Assembly: GCA_027338645.1 (NCBI GenBank)
Contig: DAHWSH010000016.1
Span: 1 to 40,791 of the forward strand
Direction of reading: 5' to 3'
DNA from: JAJZIH01 sp021785265
GTDB taxonomy: Bacteria > Pseudomonadota > Gammaproteobacteria > JAKAQQ01
DNA length: 40,791 nucleotides
Shown piece after piece: positions 13,950 through 22,903 of the stretch. Within the stretch, counting starts at the first letter, position 1. Every line of letters begins with the position of its first letter. The notes beneath the pieces are model-generated. The model worked only from the letters and a program-made list of their open reading frames with translations, was not told the DNA's origin and did no database searches. The translations under genes were made by a program, and so were the position numbers.

Positions 13950-16828
13950 GATCGGGCTCTCTGAGTCCGGGCTTCCGGTTTCCGCTTTCGCGGCGGTGAG
14001 GCTGTGATTTGCCGGAGCGCCCCTTGGAGGAAGCGGCCGGTAACCGAGTTCGGTGATTGAGCCACCTTTTCGGGGGTCCCTTGGGCGATCAACGCCCCGC
14101 CACCGGCACCCCCTTCAGGTCCCAAGTCAATGATCCAGTCAGCGCATTTGATGACATCCAAGTGATGCTCGATGACGATGATGGTATTGCCGCGGTCGCG
14201 CAACCGGAACAGGACCCGGAGCAGTTGTGAGATATCCTCGAAGTGGAGTCCGGTGGTCGGCTCATCGAGGAGGTAAAGACTTTTTCCCATCTCCCGCTTA
14301 CTGAGTTCCCGCGAAAGCTTGATCCGCTGGGCCTCTCCGCCGGACAACGTGGTGGCGTTCTGGCCGAGGCGAACGTAACCCATGCCCACATCCCGAAGGG
14401 TTGCCAGTTTCTGGGCAACGGACGGGATGGGGGAGAAAAAGTCCAGCGCCTCTTCGACACTCATGTCGAGAACTTCAGCGATTGTTTTGCCTTTGTACCG
14501 GATTTCAAGCGTTTCCCGGTTGTAGCGGAGACCATGACAGTGTTCACAGGGGATATAAAAATCGGGCATGAAATGCATCTCGACCCGGATCAGTCCGTCG
14601 CCTTCACAGGCCTCGCAGCGCCCGCCTCGGACGTTGAAGGAGAAACGGCCCGATGCGTATCCGCGCGCACGGGCTTCCGGTGTCAGGGAAAAGAGTTCCC
14701 GGATCGGCGTGAAAAGCCCCGTATAGGTCGCCGGGTTGGATCGAGGGGTGCGCCCGATCGGACTCTGGTCAATCGAGATCACCCGCTCGACGGCACTGGC
14801 TCCTTCGAGGGCGGCATGGGGGGCCGGCTCGGCTTCGTTGAGGCCGAGATGGCGGGCGAGTGCGCGGTACAAGGTATCGTTCACGAGCGTGGATTTTCCG
14901 GACCCTGAGACCCCGGTGACGCAGATTAGGAGACCCAGCGGAAAGGCCACATCGATCGCGCGCAGGTTGTTGCCGGACACCTGTTTCAAAACCAGCTGGC
15001 GGGACGGGTCCGGAGCCTTGCGGCTGGGCGGGAGCGGAATCTGCCGCTGCCGTGACAGGTATTGCCCGGTCAGGGAGTCCGGATTGCGGGTAATTTCCTC
15101 CGGATGCCCGGTGGCCATGATCCGGCCACCATGGATTCCGGCTCCCGGACCCATGTCGACCACAAAGTCGGCGGCCCGGATGGTTTCCTCGTCGTGTTCG
15201 ACGATGAGCAGCGTGTTGCCAAGATCCCGGAGGCGGGAGAGCGTATCCAGAAGTCTCTGGTTGTCACGGGGATGCAGGCCGATCGACGGCTCGTCAAGAA
15301 CGTAAAGGACGCCCACCAGTCCGGACCCGATCTGGCTGGCCAAGCGGATCCGCTGGGCCTCCCCCCCGGATAACGTTTCCGTGGCTCGTTCAAGTGCCAG
15401 GTAGCCGAGACCGACATCGGACAAAAAACGTAGGCGATCCTGGATTTCCTTGATGATTTGGCTCGCGATCTGGGCCTTCTGTCCTTCGAGGGACAGGTTC
15501 TGAAAAAACGCCAGGGACCGCTCAATCGGCCAGCGGGTGACCGAAGGCAGGTCCTCCCCCGCCACGAACACGTTTCTCGCTGCTCGGTTCAAGCGTCCGC
15601 CACCGCATTCACTGCACGGCTGGGTTTTGAGCAGCTGGGCCCACTCCAGTTTCAGGAGTTCAGAGTCCGTTTCGCGGTAGCGGCGAGTCAGATTCGGGAT
15701 GACCCCTTCGAACCGGCTTTCACGGGTTTTCCGCCGGGATCCAAAGCGGTGCTGAAAGCGGATCCGTTCGTTGCCGCTTCCCCATAAGATGACTTTCCGG
15801 ATGTCGGCGGGAAGTTCCTCGAATGGGCTCTCCAGGCTGAAGCCGTAATGGCCGGCCAGTCCTTTCAGGATCTCGTAGTAATAGGGACTCCCCGGATCCC
15901 AGCCCTGGACCGCTCCGGCAGCCAGGCTGAGGGCCGGGCGGGGCACGAGGCGTTGGGGGTCAAAGGATTCGTGGACGCCCAGTCCCTCGCAGGCCGGGCA
16001 GGCACCGGCTGGATTGTTGAATGAGAACAGCCGCGGTTCGAGTTCGGGAAGGCTATAACCGCAGACCGGACAGGCATAGCGGTTGGACAGGGTCAGGAGA
16101 GTTTTCCCGGGATCCTCCTCAAGGGCAATCTCGATCAGGCCGGTTCCGAGTCCGAGGGCCGTATCGATGGACTCGGCGAGTCGGCTGGCCAGTTCCGGGC
16201 GGACCCGGAAGCGGTCGACGACCACGTCAATCTGGTGCTTGCTGCGGGGGTTGAGCCGGGGTGGGCTGTCGAGTTCCACGAGTTCGCCGTCCAGCCGGAT
16301 CCGGATGAACCCGCGTGCCTGGAGCATTTTGAAAAGCTCGATGTAACTGCCCTTGCGTTCGCTCACGACCGGGGTCATGAGGAGATAGCGGCGATCTGGA
16401 GCCAGAGCCAGCAGGCTGTCGACCATCTGCGAGACCGTGAGTGCGTCGAGCGGGAGTTGGTGATCCGGGCACCGGGGGGTCCCAGCCCGCGCAAAGAGGA
16501 GCCTCAGGTAGTCATAAATCTCGGTGACGGTACCGACGGTCGAGCGAGGGTTGTGGGAAGTTGATTTCTGTTCGATCGAGATGGCGGGTGACAATCCCTC
16601 GATGAGATCGACATCGGGTTTATCCATGACCGACAGGAACTGGCGTGCATAGGCCGACAGCGACTCTACATACCGGCGCTGACCCTCGGCGTAGATCGTG
16701 TCAAAGGCGAGCGAGGACTTCCCACTGCCCGACAGACCGGTAATGACGACCAGCCGGTCACGGGGCAGATCGAGGTTGATATTCCGGAGATTGTGGGTGC
16801 GCGCCCCGCGAATGCGGATCTCGTCCAT
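13946..16828 (-). CDS. uvrA: Excinuclease ABC subunit A
   Basis: This encodes 960 residues (E. coli 940). Walker A loops are at about residues 31-38 (GLSGSGKSS) and in the C-terminal half (GVSGSGKSTLVND). Each ATPase has its LSGGEAQRI signature. Zinc modules CPVCGYSLPE...CPAC and CEACEGDGL...CEHC are intact, and the opening RGARTHNLRNINLDLPRD is diagnostic. UvrA finds bulky DNA lesions and loads UvrB in nucleotide excision repair. It is the last gene of a gmhA - oxidase - uvrA series with a 25-base gap upstream. No LexA box was noticed. Its stop overlaps that of rplQ, leaving no room for a terminator between them. Confidence 0.98.
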   Translation of the reverse strand: MDEIRIRGARTHNLRNINLDLPRDRLVVITGLSGSGKSSLAFDTIYAEGQRRYVESLSAYARQFLSVMDKPDVDLIEGLSPAISIEQKSTSHNPRSTVGTVTEIYDYLRLLFARAGTPRCPDHQLPLDALTVSQMVDSLLALAPDRRYLLMTPVVSERKGSYIELFKMLQARGFIRIRLDGELVELDSPPRLNPRSKHQIDVVVDRFRVRPELASRLAESIDTALGLGTGLIEIALEEDPGKTLLTLSNRYACPVCGYSLPELEPRLFSFNNPAGACPACEGLGVHESFDPQRLVPRPALSLAAGAVQGWDPGSPYYYEILKGLAGHYGFSLESPFEELPADIRKVILWGSGNERIRFQHRFGSRRKTRESRFEGVIPNLTRRYRETDSELLKLEWAQLLKTQPCSECGGGRLNRAARNVFVAGEDLPSVTRWPIERSLAFFQNLSLEGQKAQIASQIIKEIQDRLRFLSDVGLGYLALERATETLSGGEAQRIRLASQIGSGLVGVLYVLDEPSIGLHPRDNQRLLDTLSRLRDLGNTLLIVEHDEETIRAADFVVDMGPGAGIHGGRIMATGHPEEITRNPDSLTGQYLSRQRQIPLPPSRKAPDPSRQLVLKQVSGNNLRAIDVAFPLGLLICVTGVSGSGKSTLVNDTLYRALARHLGLNEAEPAPHAALEGASAVERVISIDQSPIGRTPRSNPATYTGLFTPIRELFSLTPEARARGYASGRFSFNVRGGRCEACEGDGLIRVEMHFMPDFYIPCEHCHGLRYNRETLEIRYKGKTIAEVLDMSVEEALDFFSPIPSVAQKLATLRDVGMGYVRLGQNATTLSGGEAQRIKLSRELSKREMGKSLYLLDEPTTGLHFEDISQLLRVLFRLRDRGNTIIVIEHHLDVIKCADWIIDLGPEGGAGGGALIAQGTPEKVAQSPNSVTGRFLQGALRQITASPPRKRKPEARTQRARS

Positions 16829-16853
16829 CCCGGTCGTTCCAGGGGGTAACCGT

Positions 16854-18263
16854 TTATTTTACCGGATTGGCGTACGGGAAGTCCGGGAGGTCGGGCAGGA
16901 GCTTGCCCGGGTTGAGGATCCCCATGGGGTCAAAAACCCCCTTGATCTCTCTCATGAGGGTGAGCGTGGGCTCATCGACTTGCCAGGGCATGAAGGTGCG
17001 TTTGCTGAGGCCAATGCCATGTTCGCCCGAGAGGGCACCCTCGAGCCGGAGCACCAGCCGGAACACCGCTTCCAGGGCCTGATTGGCCCGCAGCGCCGCT
17101 GTCGCATCGTCTGCGTCGAAGATGAGGTTGACATGGAGGTTCCCGTTGCCGGCATGCCCAAAGGTCACGAGGGCGGTTTCATATTCAGCACTCAGTGCGG
17201 TCAGGCCGAGCAGGAGTTCAGGCAAGCGGCTCGTCGGAACCACGACATCCTCGTTGATCTTCCCCGACCCCAGCCGTCTCAGGGCCGGGGATAGTGATTT
17301 CCTCACCAGCCAGAGCGGGGCTGCAGCCTCCGGGTTTTCGGCAAGATCGAGGTCCAGAAGCCCAAGCTGGCCGAGAACCCGTTCGAGGCGGGCACGGTCT
17401 GTGCTTTCGAACGGACGATCGGATTCGATTTCGACCAAAAGGAGTGCCCGGGCACCTTTCGGAAGACCGGGGACCGAATCTCGGATCAGGTCGATCGCGG
17501 TTTGATCCATGAACTCGATGGCGGAGGGAGGGATCGGTTGTTTCAGGAGTGTAATCACGCTCTCGGTGGCAGATTCCAGCGAACTGTACAGGGCTCGGTA
17601 GGTGAGGCATGCCGTCGGACGGGGAACCAGCCTCAAGGTCGCCTCCGCGACGATGGCGAGCGTGCCTTCCGACCCCACGATCAGTCTCGTCAGGTCATAG
17701 CCGATCGCACTTTTGGTCGTCTTGACACCGCTCCGGAATGAGCGACCTCGTCCATCGACGCCCACCAATCCCAGTACGTGGTCCCTCGTCGTGCCGTAGC
17801 GGACCGCATGGGGTCCCCCTGCATTGGTACCGATGTTGCCACCCACGGTCGAATAGGGTGCCGATGAAGGATCTGGTGGCCAGAACAATCCCTCCCGGGC
17901 TGCCGTTTTCTGGATCATTTCGTTGGTTACGCCGGCTTGGGCAACGATGAGTCGGTCCCGGGGTTCGAACTCGAGGATCCGGTTCATGCGTTCAGTCGAC
18001 AGCACCAGACCCCCCGCTACGGGGACGCTGGCCCCGGTGGTGTTACTGCCGAGACCGCGTGGAACGACCGCCACCCGGTCGCGGGCAGCCCACTCGAGAA
18101 TGCAACGGATCTCCTCGAGGGTTTCGGGGAAGACGACGGCCTCGGGGCGGGCACTGCGCCGGCTATTGTCATATCCGTAGGCGAGACAGGCAGCCGGGTC
18201 CTCTCGACAGCGCTCGGGACCGAGCAGGTCACGGAGGACCGATCGGTCTGCTTCGCGGTTCAT
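16854..18263 (-). CDS. FAD-linked oxidase, GlcD / D-2-hydroxyacid dehydrogenase family
   Basis: The 469-residue protein has an N-terminal FAD-binding PCMH domain (VVPRGLGSNTTGASVPVAGG near residue 65, then STVGGNIGTNAGGPHAVRYGTTRDHVLGL) and a C-terminal FAD-oxidase domain with FGHAGNGNLHVNLIF and LSGEHGIGLSKR. This is the glycolate oxidase GlcD / D-lactate dehydrogenase family; substrate cannot be told from sequence. GlcE and GlcF partners are absent nearby, so a single-subunit D-lactate or D-2-hydroxyglutarate type dehydrogenase is more likely than glycolate oxidase. It overlaps gmhA by four bases and precedes uvrA. Confidence 0.88.
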   Translation of the reverse strand: MNREADRSVLRDLLGPERCREDPAACLAYGYDNSRRSARPEAVVFPETLEEIRCILEWAARDRVAVVPRGLGSNTTGASVPVAGGLVLSTERMNRILEFEPRDRLIVAQAGVTNEMIQKTAAREGLFWPPDPSSAPYSTVGGNIGTNAGGPHAVRYGTTRDHVLGLVGVDGRGRSFRSGVKTTKSAIGYDLTRLIVGSEGTLAIVAEATLRLVPRPTACLTYRALYSSLESATESVITLLKQPIPPSAIEFMDQTAIDLIRDSVPGLPKGARALLLVEIESDRPFESTDRARLERVLGQLGLLDLDLAENPEAAAPLWLVRKSLSPALRRLGSGKINEDVVVPTSRLPELLLGLTALSAEYETALVTFGHAGNGNLHVNLIFDADDATAALRANQALEAVFRLVLRLEGALSGEHGIGLSKRTFMPWQVDEPTLTLMREIKGVFDPMGILNPGKLLPDLPDFPYANPVK

Positions 18264-18862
18264 CCGGCTGCGAGGTGGCGGTCGATCACCGCACAGAAGG
18301 CATGCAGGATCAGAATGTGCATTTCCTGGATACGGGCCGTGGAGGCATCCGGGACCCGAAGTTCGATATCCTCCGGGCGCAGCAGGGAAGCCAAGACTCC
18401 GCCGTCACGGCCGGTCAGGGCAATGACTCCAAGACCCTTCTCTTGCGCGACCCGGACCGCCGTATTGACGTTGGCGGACTTTCCGCTGGTCGACAGGGCG
18501 ATCAGGGCGTCTCCGGGTTGTCCGAGGGCTCTCACGGGTTTGGCAAAGACCTCCTCATAGGCGTAGTCATTCGCGATCGAGGTCAACGTGGAGCTGTCGG
18601 TCGTGAGCGCGATGGCAGGCAGAGGCTGGCGTTCGGATTCAAAGCGGTTGAGGAGTTCCGCCGAAAAATGCTGTGCGTCAGCAGCCGAACCCCCATTGCC
18701 GCAGATGAGGATCTTCCGTCCCGCGGCGAGGGTCGTAGCGAGGCGCGAGGCGGCGCGACTCAGGGGTTCGATGAGCGCGGTACGAGTGCGGCGGCAGGTT
18801 TCAAGGTGCTGTTCGAAGAGCGGCTCGATGGCCGGATCAATACTGGGAAAGGGAGGGTTCAT
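18260..18862 (-). CDS. gmhA: Sedoheptulose-7-phosphate isomerase (SIS domain)
   Basis: This encodes 200 residues with a single SIS domain: ILICGNGGSAADAQHFSAEL, the phosphate loop ALSTSGKSANV, and the C-terminal helix RIQEMHILILHAFCAVID. The glutamate in SAEL and the histidine pair near the end correspond to GmhA catalytic residues. GmhA makes D-glycero-manno-heptose 7-phosphate, the first step to the LPS inner-core heptose. The closely related DiaA, a DnaA-binding initiation factor, is the main alternative; NGGS and STSG favour GmhA. Its stop region overlaps the oxidase start (ATGA). No other heptose genes are in the window. Confidence 0.85.
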   Translation of the reverse strand: MNPPFPSIDPAIEPLFEQHLETCRRTRTALIEPLSRAASRLATTLAAGRKILICGNGGSAADAQHFSAELLNRFESERQPLPAIALTTDSSTLTSIANDYAYEEVFAKPVRALGQPGDALIALSTSGKSANVNTAVRVAQEKGLGVIALTGRDGGVLASLLRPEDIELRVPDASTARIQEMHILILHAFCAVIDRHLAAG

Positions 18863-18888
18863 TCACGAGGACTCCGGGATCTCGAGAG

Positions 18889-18894
18889 ATTGTA
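18889..18894 (-). promoter_or_regulatory. Putative -10 box (TACAAT) for the gmhA operon
   Basis: TTACAAT occurs on the minus strand 26 bases before the gmhA ATG, in the 51-base gap behind lysR. No good -35 hexamer lies at 16-18 bases, so the assignment rests on position and on the same heptamer recurring before other genes here. Confidence 0.4.
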
Positions 18895-18913
18895 AGCCGG
18901 AACCGCCGATCCA

Positions 18914-19834
18914 TCAGGAAAACCAGAAGCCTGTACGGCTTTTCGTCCTGATTTCCTCGAGCAGATGTTCCGGGATGCCAGAGGGGCCTGCTTTTGCGGT
19001 TTTGCGCCAGGCGAGGTACAGCGCGGTGGATCCGTCCGGGCTGTGGGCCGTGCGGCGGGTCACGAGACGCCCTGCGGTGAGATCTTCCCGGATCAGGTGG
19101 TCAGGCAGGTGCCCCACCCCGAGTCCCGCCAGAATGGCAAGACGTTTTGCGGCCTGGTCCGGGACCCGCAGCAGGTCCTGGCCCGCCAGGATTCCAAAAT
19201 GACCCGGCGAAAGCACACGGGAACTGTCGATGGCGGCAACCGTCCGCTCGGCCCGGATTTTCTCGGGATCGAGCGGTTCCGGTTCCCGTGCCAGCGGGTG
19301 GTTGGGGTGCATGACAAAATGGAATCGAACTTCCCCAATGGGTTCCAGGTGAAATATCCCGTCGGCAGGATAGCCCGGCAGTGCCACGCCGAGAGCGAGG
19401 TCCGCCCGGCCGGCCTGGAGGGCGTCCCACAAGCCACGCAGCACTTCCGTGGTCCACAGAATTTCCGGTGGCCGTTGATTACGTGGTAAATGCTCGAGGA
19501 GCTCAATGATCCGTTCGGGGAGGATGAGGTCGCTCACGGCCATCCGGATGCGGTATTGTCCTCCCTGAGCCAAGGTTCTCAGTCGGTCAAACCGGGCTTC
19601 GGCGATGGTGAGAAGAGTCCGGGCTTCGGTGATCGCGATGACCCCAAACGGTGTTGGGGTAAGGCGCCGGTGGGCTCGAGTGAAAACGGCTTGCCCCAGA
19701 CTTTTTTCGATGCGTGCGAGCTGGTAACTCAGGGTTGCGGGTGACCGGTCAAGCTGGCGGGCGGCTTCCGTGAGGCTTCGACTCTCCGTGATCAGAAGGA
19801 GCAGACGGAGCTGGTCGAGGTCGAGATCGATCAT
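18914..19834 (-). CDS. LysR-family transcriptional regulator
   Basis: The 306-residue protein has an N-terminal winged helix-turn-helix (about residues 3-62: LDQLRLLLLITESRSLTEAARQL, then SPATLSYQLARIEKSLGQAVF) and a C-terminal periplasmic-binding-protein-like effector domain. It is divergent from the dioxygenase-YceI-WrbA-hydrolase operon across a 69-base AT-rich gap, the classic arrangement in which a LysR protein controls both directions. The effector is unknown; a catechol or quinone would suit the neighbours (inference). No Shine-Dalgarno sequence precedes the ATG. It lacks the GC-richness of its surroundings only in the promoter, not in the gene. Confidence 0.92.
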   Translation of the reverse strand: MIDLDLDQLRLLLLITESRSLTEAARQLDRSPATLSYQLARIEKSLGQAVFTRAHRRLTPTPFGVIAITEARTLLTIAEARFDRLRTLAQGGQYRIRMAVSDLILPERIIELLEHLPRNQRPPEILWTTEVLRGLWDALQAGRADLALGVALPGYPADGIFHLEPIGEVRFHFVMHPNHPLAREPEPLDPEKIRAERTVAAIDSSRVLSPGHFGILAGQDLLRVPDQAAKRLAILAGLGVGHLPDHLIREDLTAGRLVTRRTAHSPDGSTALYLAWRKTAKAGPSGIPEHLLEEIRTKSRTGFWFS

Positions 19835-19903
19835 TAGATTATTTCGAATGATAAATAAGCAATTGTAGCAATTTTATCTATAAAATACCATTACAATACA
19901 CTC
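19835..19903 (+). promoter_or_regulatory. Divergent AT-rich control region between lysR and the dioxygenase operon
   Basis: This 69-base stretch is strikingly AT-rich against its GC-rich surroundings. It holds a perfect inverted repeat AATTG-TAG-CAATT (19861-19873), a candidate LysR operator half, and a separated GATAAA (19850-19855) / TTTATC (19873-19878) pair. TACAAT at 19892-19897 ends six bases before the dioxygenase ATG, so that transcript may be leaderless. Neither flanking gene has a Shine-Dalgarno sequence. Confidence 0.55.
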
Positions 19904-20779
19904 ATGGAAGCCCATCACCAGCTAGCGGACCGCAAGGGTCGTCCTCCTGCGCTTTTTCTGAGCCATGGGTCTCCCATCTACCTTGTCAATCACCATCCGG
20001 TCACTCGGATCTGGAGACAACTCGGAGAGGGGCTCGGAGCGGACTTCGAGGCGGTCGTTGTGGTATCGGCCCACGGGCGTGGGGCTCCGACCCTCTTCGG
20101 CGGTGGCCTATCATGCCGGGTTGCCTACGATTTTTTCGGTTTCCCCCCAGATTGCTACACCACCAACTGGACTCCTCCAAAGGATACAGCGCTTGCCCGC
20201 AAACTCGCTCGGGAGTTGAGCGAGGTGATGGGTCATGAGGTGTCTCGTGTGCCGGAGGGACCGCTGGATCACGGGGTCTGGCTTCCCTTGAGCTTTCTCT
20301 GGCCGGATCCTCAACGTCCGGTTTTCTCGCTCGGCTTCCCTGAGACCCAGGATCCGGCCCGATGGTGGGAGTGGGGTGAATGCCTGCGGCCGGTTTTGGC
20401 CCGTTCCTATCTCTGGATCGGAAGCGGAGGCCTCGTCCACAATCTCCGTTCTCTTGAGCATGACCAACATGACCCCGAGGGAAGCGACTGGGCACGGCTG
20501 TTCGCCGACTGGGTGGTTGAGGCCGCGGCCCACTCGGATTCGGATGCACTCCTCCATCCCAGCCGGGGCCCACATGCCCTGCAGGCGCTTCCCACGCTTG
20601 AGCACTATGGTCCCCTGCTTACGATCTGTGCCCTGATCGGTCCCCGATGCTTGCTTCCCTTCTATCAAGCGTTCGACTTGGGGAGCCTCGGCCTCCATGT
20701 TCTCATCGAAGAGTCGGCCCCAACCGGACATGCTACCCTTCCCGCTGTGACCCCAGGAGTGATCCGCCATGTCTCTTGA
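19904..20779 (+). CDS. DODA-type extradiol ring-cleavage dioxygenase (LigB/YgiD family)
   Basis: The 291-residue protein has the class III extradiol dioxygenase fold. Metal-ligand histidines expected from E. coli YgiD (H22, H57, H177, H234) are matched by His21 (LSHGSP), His57 (VSAHGRG), His179 (GSGGLVHNL) and His234 (PTLEHYGPL); LDHGVW at 122-126 supplies the conserved second-shell histidine. The family opens catechols such as 4,5-DOPA in vitro. The physiological substrate is unknown. It leads an operon with yceI (11-base overlap), wrbA and a dienelactone-hydrolase-like gene, opposite a LysR regulator. The ATG has no ribosome-binding site and lies six bases after TACAAT. Confidence 0.9.
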   Translation: MEAHHQLADRKGRPPALFLSHGSPIYLVNHHPVTRIWRQLGEGLGADFEAVVVVSAHGRGAPTLFGGGLSCRVAYDFFGFPPDCYTTNWTPPKDTALARKLARELSEVMGHEVSRVPEGPLDHGVWLPLSFLWPDPQRPVFSLGFPETQDPARWWEWGECLRPVLARSYLWIGSGGLVHNLRSLEHDQHDPEGSDWARLFADWVVEAAAHSDSDALLHPSRGPHALQALPTLEHYGPLLTICALIGPRCLLPFYQAFDLGSLGLHVLIEESAPTGHATLPAVTPGVIRHVS

Positions 20780-21389
20780 CCATCCCAAACGCACCCTTTC
20801 GTGGATTGCCCTGCTGGGGCTTTCCACTTGCCTCGTCTCAGCCCAGGCTGCCATTTACCAGCTCAACCCGCCACATACCTTTCCCCAGTTCGAGATCCGG
20901 CATCTCGTTTTCTCACTGATTCATGGACAGTTCAACAAGACTCGGGGCTACCTCCGGCTTAACCGGAAGACCGGTCAGGCTGCAGTCGTGGCCAAGATCT
21001 GGGTCCGTTCACTCGATACCGGCTATGCGCCGCGCGACCATGATCTCATGGCCAAGCCATTTTTCGATGCGAGGCGCTACCCCTACATGTTTTTCCACTC
21101 GACACACGTGGTGTTTCACGGGAGACGAAAGGCGACCCTCACAGGAATCCTCACGATGAGGGGTATCTCGCATCCAGTGGTGCTCCAGGTGACACGGATC
21201 CACTGCGCGATCAGCCCGCTGAACCAGAAACGGACCTGTGGTTTCGACGCCCAAGGGTCACTCGAGCGGTCCTGGTTCGGCGTGGATGGTTTCCTGCCGA
21301 TGCTGCCCGACCAGGTCCGTCTGATTCTCAACGCGGATGCGGTCATCGTGCAGCATCCTTCCAAAACGGTTCGCAAGGCTCTCCGTTGA
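20769..21389 (+). CDS. YceI-family periplasmic lipid-binding protein
   Basis: This encodes 206 residues: a signal peptide (LSWIALLGLSTCLVSAQA, cleavage after about residue 27) and a YceI lipocalin-like beta-barrel with FPQFEIRHLVFS, FFDARRYPYMFFHST, LTMRGISHPVVL and LERSWFGVDGF. YceI proteins bind long isoprenoid chains such as polyprenyl quinones and are induced by stress or base in E. coli. A cysteine pair (CAISPLNQKRTCGF) may form a disulphide in the periplasm. The start overlaps the dioxygenase by 11 bases, with AGGAG nine bases upstream. Confidence 0.92.
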   Translation: MSLDHPKRTLSWIALLGLSTCLVSAQAAIYQLNPPHTFPQFEIRHLVFSLIHGQFNKTRGYLRLNRKTGQAAVVAKIWVRSLDTGYAPRDHDLMAKPFFDARRYPYMFFHSTHVVFHGRRKATLTGILTMRGISHPVVLQVTRIHCAISPLNQKRTCGFDAQGSLERSWFGVDGFLPMLPDQVRLILNADAVIVQHPSKTVRKALR

Positions 21390-21433
21390 TCGTGTCGAAC
21401 CGTTTCCCCCTGTGATCAGATAGAGGTGAATCC

Positions 21434-22099
21434 ATGAAAACCAAGATTCGTGTCATTTTTTACAGCATGTACGGCCACCTCTACCGGATGGCAGAAAAAG
21501 TGGCGGAAGGCGCCCGTTCGGTCTCCGGGACCGAGGTGATTGTGAGCCAGGTACCGGAACTGGTTCCCGATACAGTGCTTGAAAAATCCGGCGCCAAAGC
21601 GGCCCGTCGCAATTTCGCGCATGTTCCCATGGCCCAGGTCGACGACCTTCGCGATGCAGATGCGGTCCTGTTCGGAACGCCGACCCGTTATGGAACCATG
21701 TGCGCGCAGATGAAAAATTTCCTCGACCAGACCGGTCCACTGTGGGCAGAGGGTGCGCTCATCGGCAAGGTCGCGAGCGTGTTTATGGGAACCGCGACCC
21801 AGCATGGGGGCCAGGAAACGACCGCCCTGACCTTCTACCCGGTGCTCGTTCATCATGGCATGATCATCGCGGGGGTGCCCTATAGCGAAGCCCGGCTCAT
21901 GACACTGGAGGAGATTACGGGCGGAGGTCCGTACGGGGCCGGTACCCTGTCCGGATCGGATGGACGGCGACAGCCTTCGGCAAATGAGCTGGCCATTGCT
22001 GAAACCCAGGGTCGGCACGTCGCCCAGATTACCCGGGAGCTCAAGCTCGGCCGGGAAAGTGCCCGTTCGTCATCCTCGCCTTCTGTCTCTGGCGCTTGA
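21434..22099 (+). CDS. wrbA: NAD(P)H:quinone oxidoreductase, WrbA type IV
   Basis: The 221-residue flavodoxin-fold protein has the FMN phosphate loop YSMYGHLYRMAEKVAEG, GTPTRYGTMCAQMKNFLDQTGPLW and GTATQHGGQETT, matching WrbA. WrbA reduces quinones by two electrons with NAD(P)H, avoiding semiquinones. GAGGTG precedes the ATG. The last 20 residues are a Ser/Arg-rich tail not found in E. coli WrbA. It follows yceI by 44 bases in the LysR-linked operon and precedes the hydrolase by 26. Confidence 0.93.
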   Translation: MKTKIRVIFYSMYGHLYRMAEKVAEGARSVSGTEVIVSQVPELVPDTVLEKSGAKAARRNFAHVPMAQVDDLRDADAVLFGTPTRYGTMCAQMKNFLDQTGPLWAEGALIGKVASVFMGTATQHGGQETTALTFYPVLVHHGMIIAGVPYSEARLMTLEEITGGGPYGAGTLSGSDGRRQPSANELAIAETQGRHVAQITRELKLGRESARSSSSPSVSGA

Positions 22100-22125
22100 C
22101 CCGATATGCTCCTCGAGGAGGCTCC

Positions 22126-22857
22126 ATGAAAACCGGAATCGTGAAATACGCTCATGAAGGCGTGGATCTGGAAGGGTACGTGGCCTACGACGAGCAAAAG
22201 ACCGGGCCGCGCCCGGCAATCCTGATTGCCCATGAGTGGTTCGGAATCGGCGACCACGAGCGAGAATCGGCCGAGCGGCTCGCCCACGCAGGCTACTTGG
22301 CCTTTGCCGCGGATCTTTACGGCGTCCGGAACCGGCCACAGACAACGGAGGAGGCGGCGCGGATGGCCACCGAATACCGGTCCGGAGACCGACACCTCTT
22401 GCGCGAACGAGTGAGCACCGCCCTCAGAGAAATGAAAAATCATCCGCAGGCCCGAAAGGAGGCCACGGGAGCGATTGGATTCTGTTTTGGGGGGACGGCT
22501 GTTCTCGAACTGGCGCGCAGTGGGGCTTCAACCCGGGGAGTCGTGAGCTTTCACGGCGGCCTGGCTCCGTCCGAGGCATCGCGAGCCCCAAAGATCCAGG
22601 CCGCGGTGCTTGCCCTGCATGGGGCTGATGATCCCTTTGTTCCGCCGGCCGATGTGACGGCGTTCCAGGAGGAGATGAGAAGTCGTAGTGTTGATTGGCA
22701 GCTCGTTTTTTACGGTGCAACCGTGCACAGTTTCACCAATCCGAAAGCGGGCCATGATGTCAGCCAGGGGTTTGCCTACGAGCCGCGATCAGCGGAACGA
22801 GCCTGGCAGGCGGCTCTCGCCTTTTTCAGGGAAAGGTTCGACAACACTGACCGCTAA
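22126..22857 (+). CDS. Dienelactone hydrolase family protein
   Basis: This encodes 243 residues of alpha/beta-hydrolase fold. The dienelactone-hydrolase triad is Cys120 (GFCFGG), Asp169 (HGADDPFVPP) and His201 (ATVHSFTNP); the nucleophile is cysteine as in DLH. The family hydrolyses enol-lactones formed in catechol ring cleavage, though many members have other substrates. ATG 22126 follows GAGGAGG; an in-frame start at 22096 inside wrbA is less likely. As the last gene in the cluster with a ring-cleaving dioxygenase, a role in processing ring-fission products is plausible. It converges on the cytochrome c4 gene with 46 bases between; no terminator is visible there. Confidence 0.9.
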   Translation: MKTGIVKYAHEGVDLEGYVAYDEQKTGPRPAILIAHEWFGIGDHERESAERLAHAGYLAFAADLYGVRNRPQTTEEAARMATEYRSGDRHLLRERVSTALREMKNHPQARKEATGAIGFCFGGTAVLELARSGASTRGVVSFHGGLAPSEASRAPKIQAAVLALHGADDPFVPPADVTAFQEEMRSRSVDWQLVFYGATVHSFTNPKAGHDVSQGFAYEPRSAERAWQAALAFFRERFDNTDR

Positions 22858-22903
22858 CTGACCGGCGGAAAGGATTCTGTCGATCAGCCGTGCCCGAGCC
22901 AGT

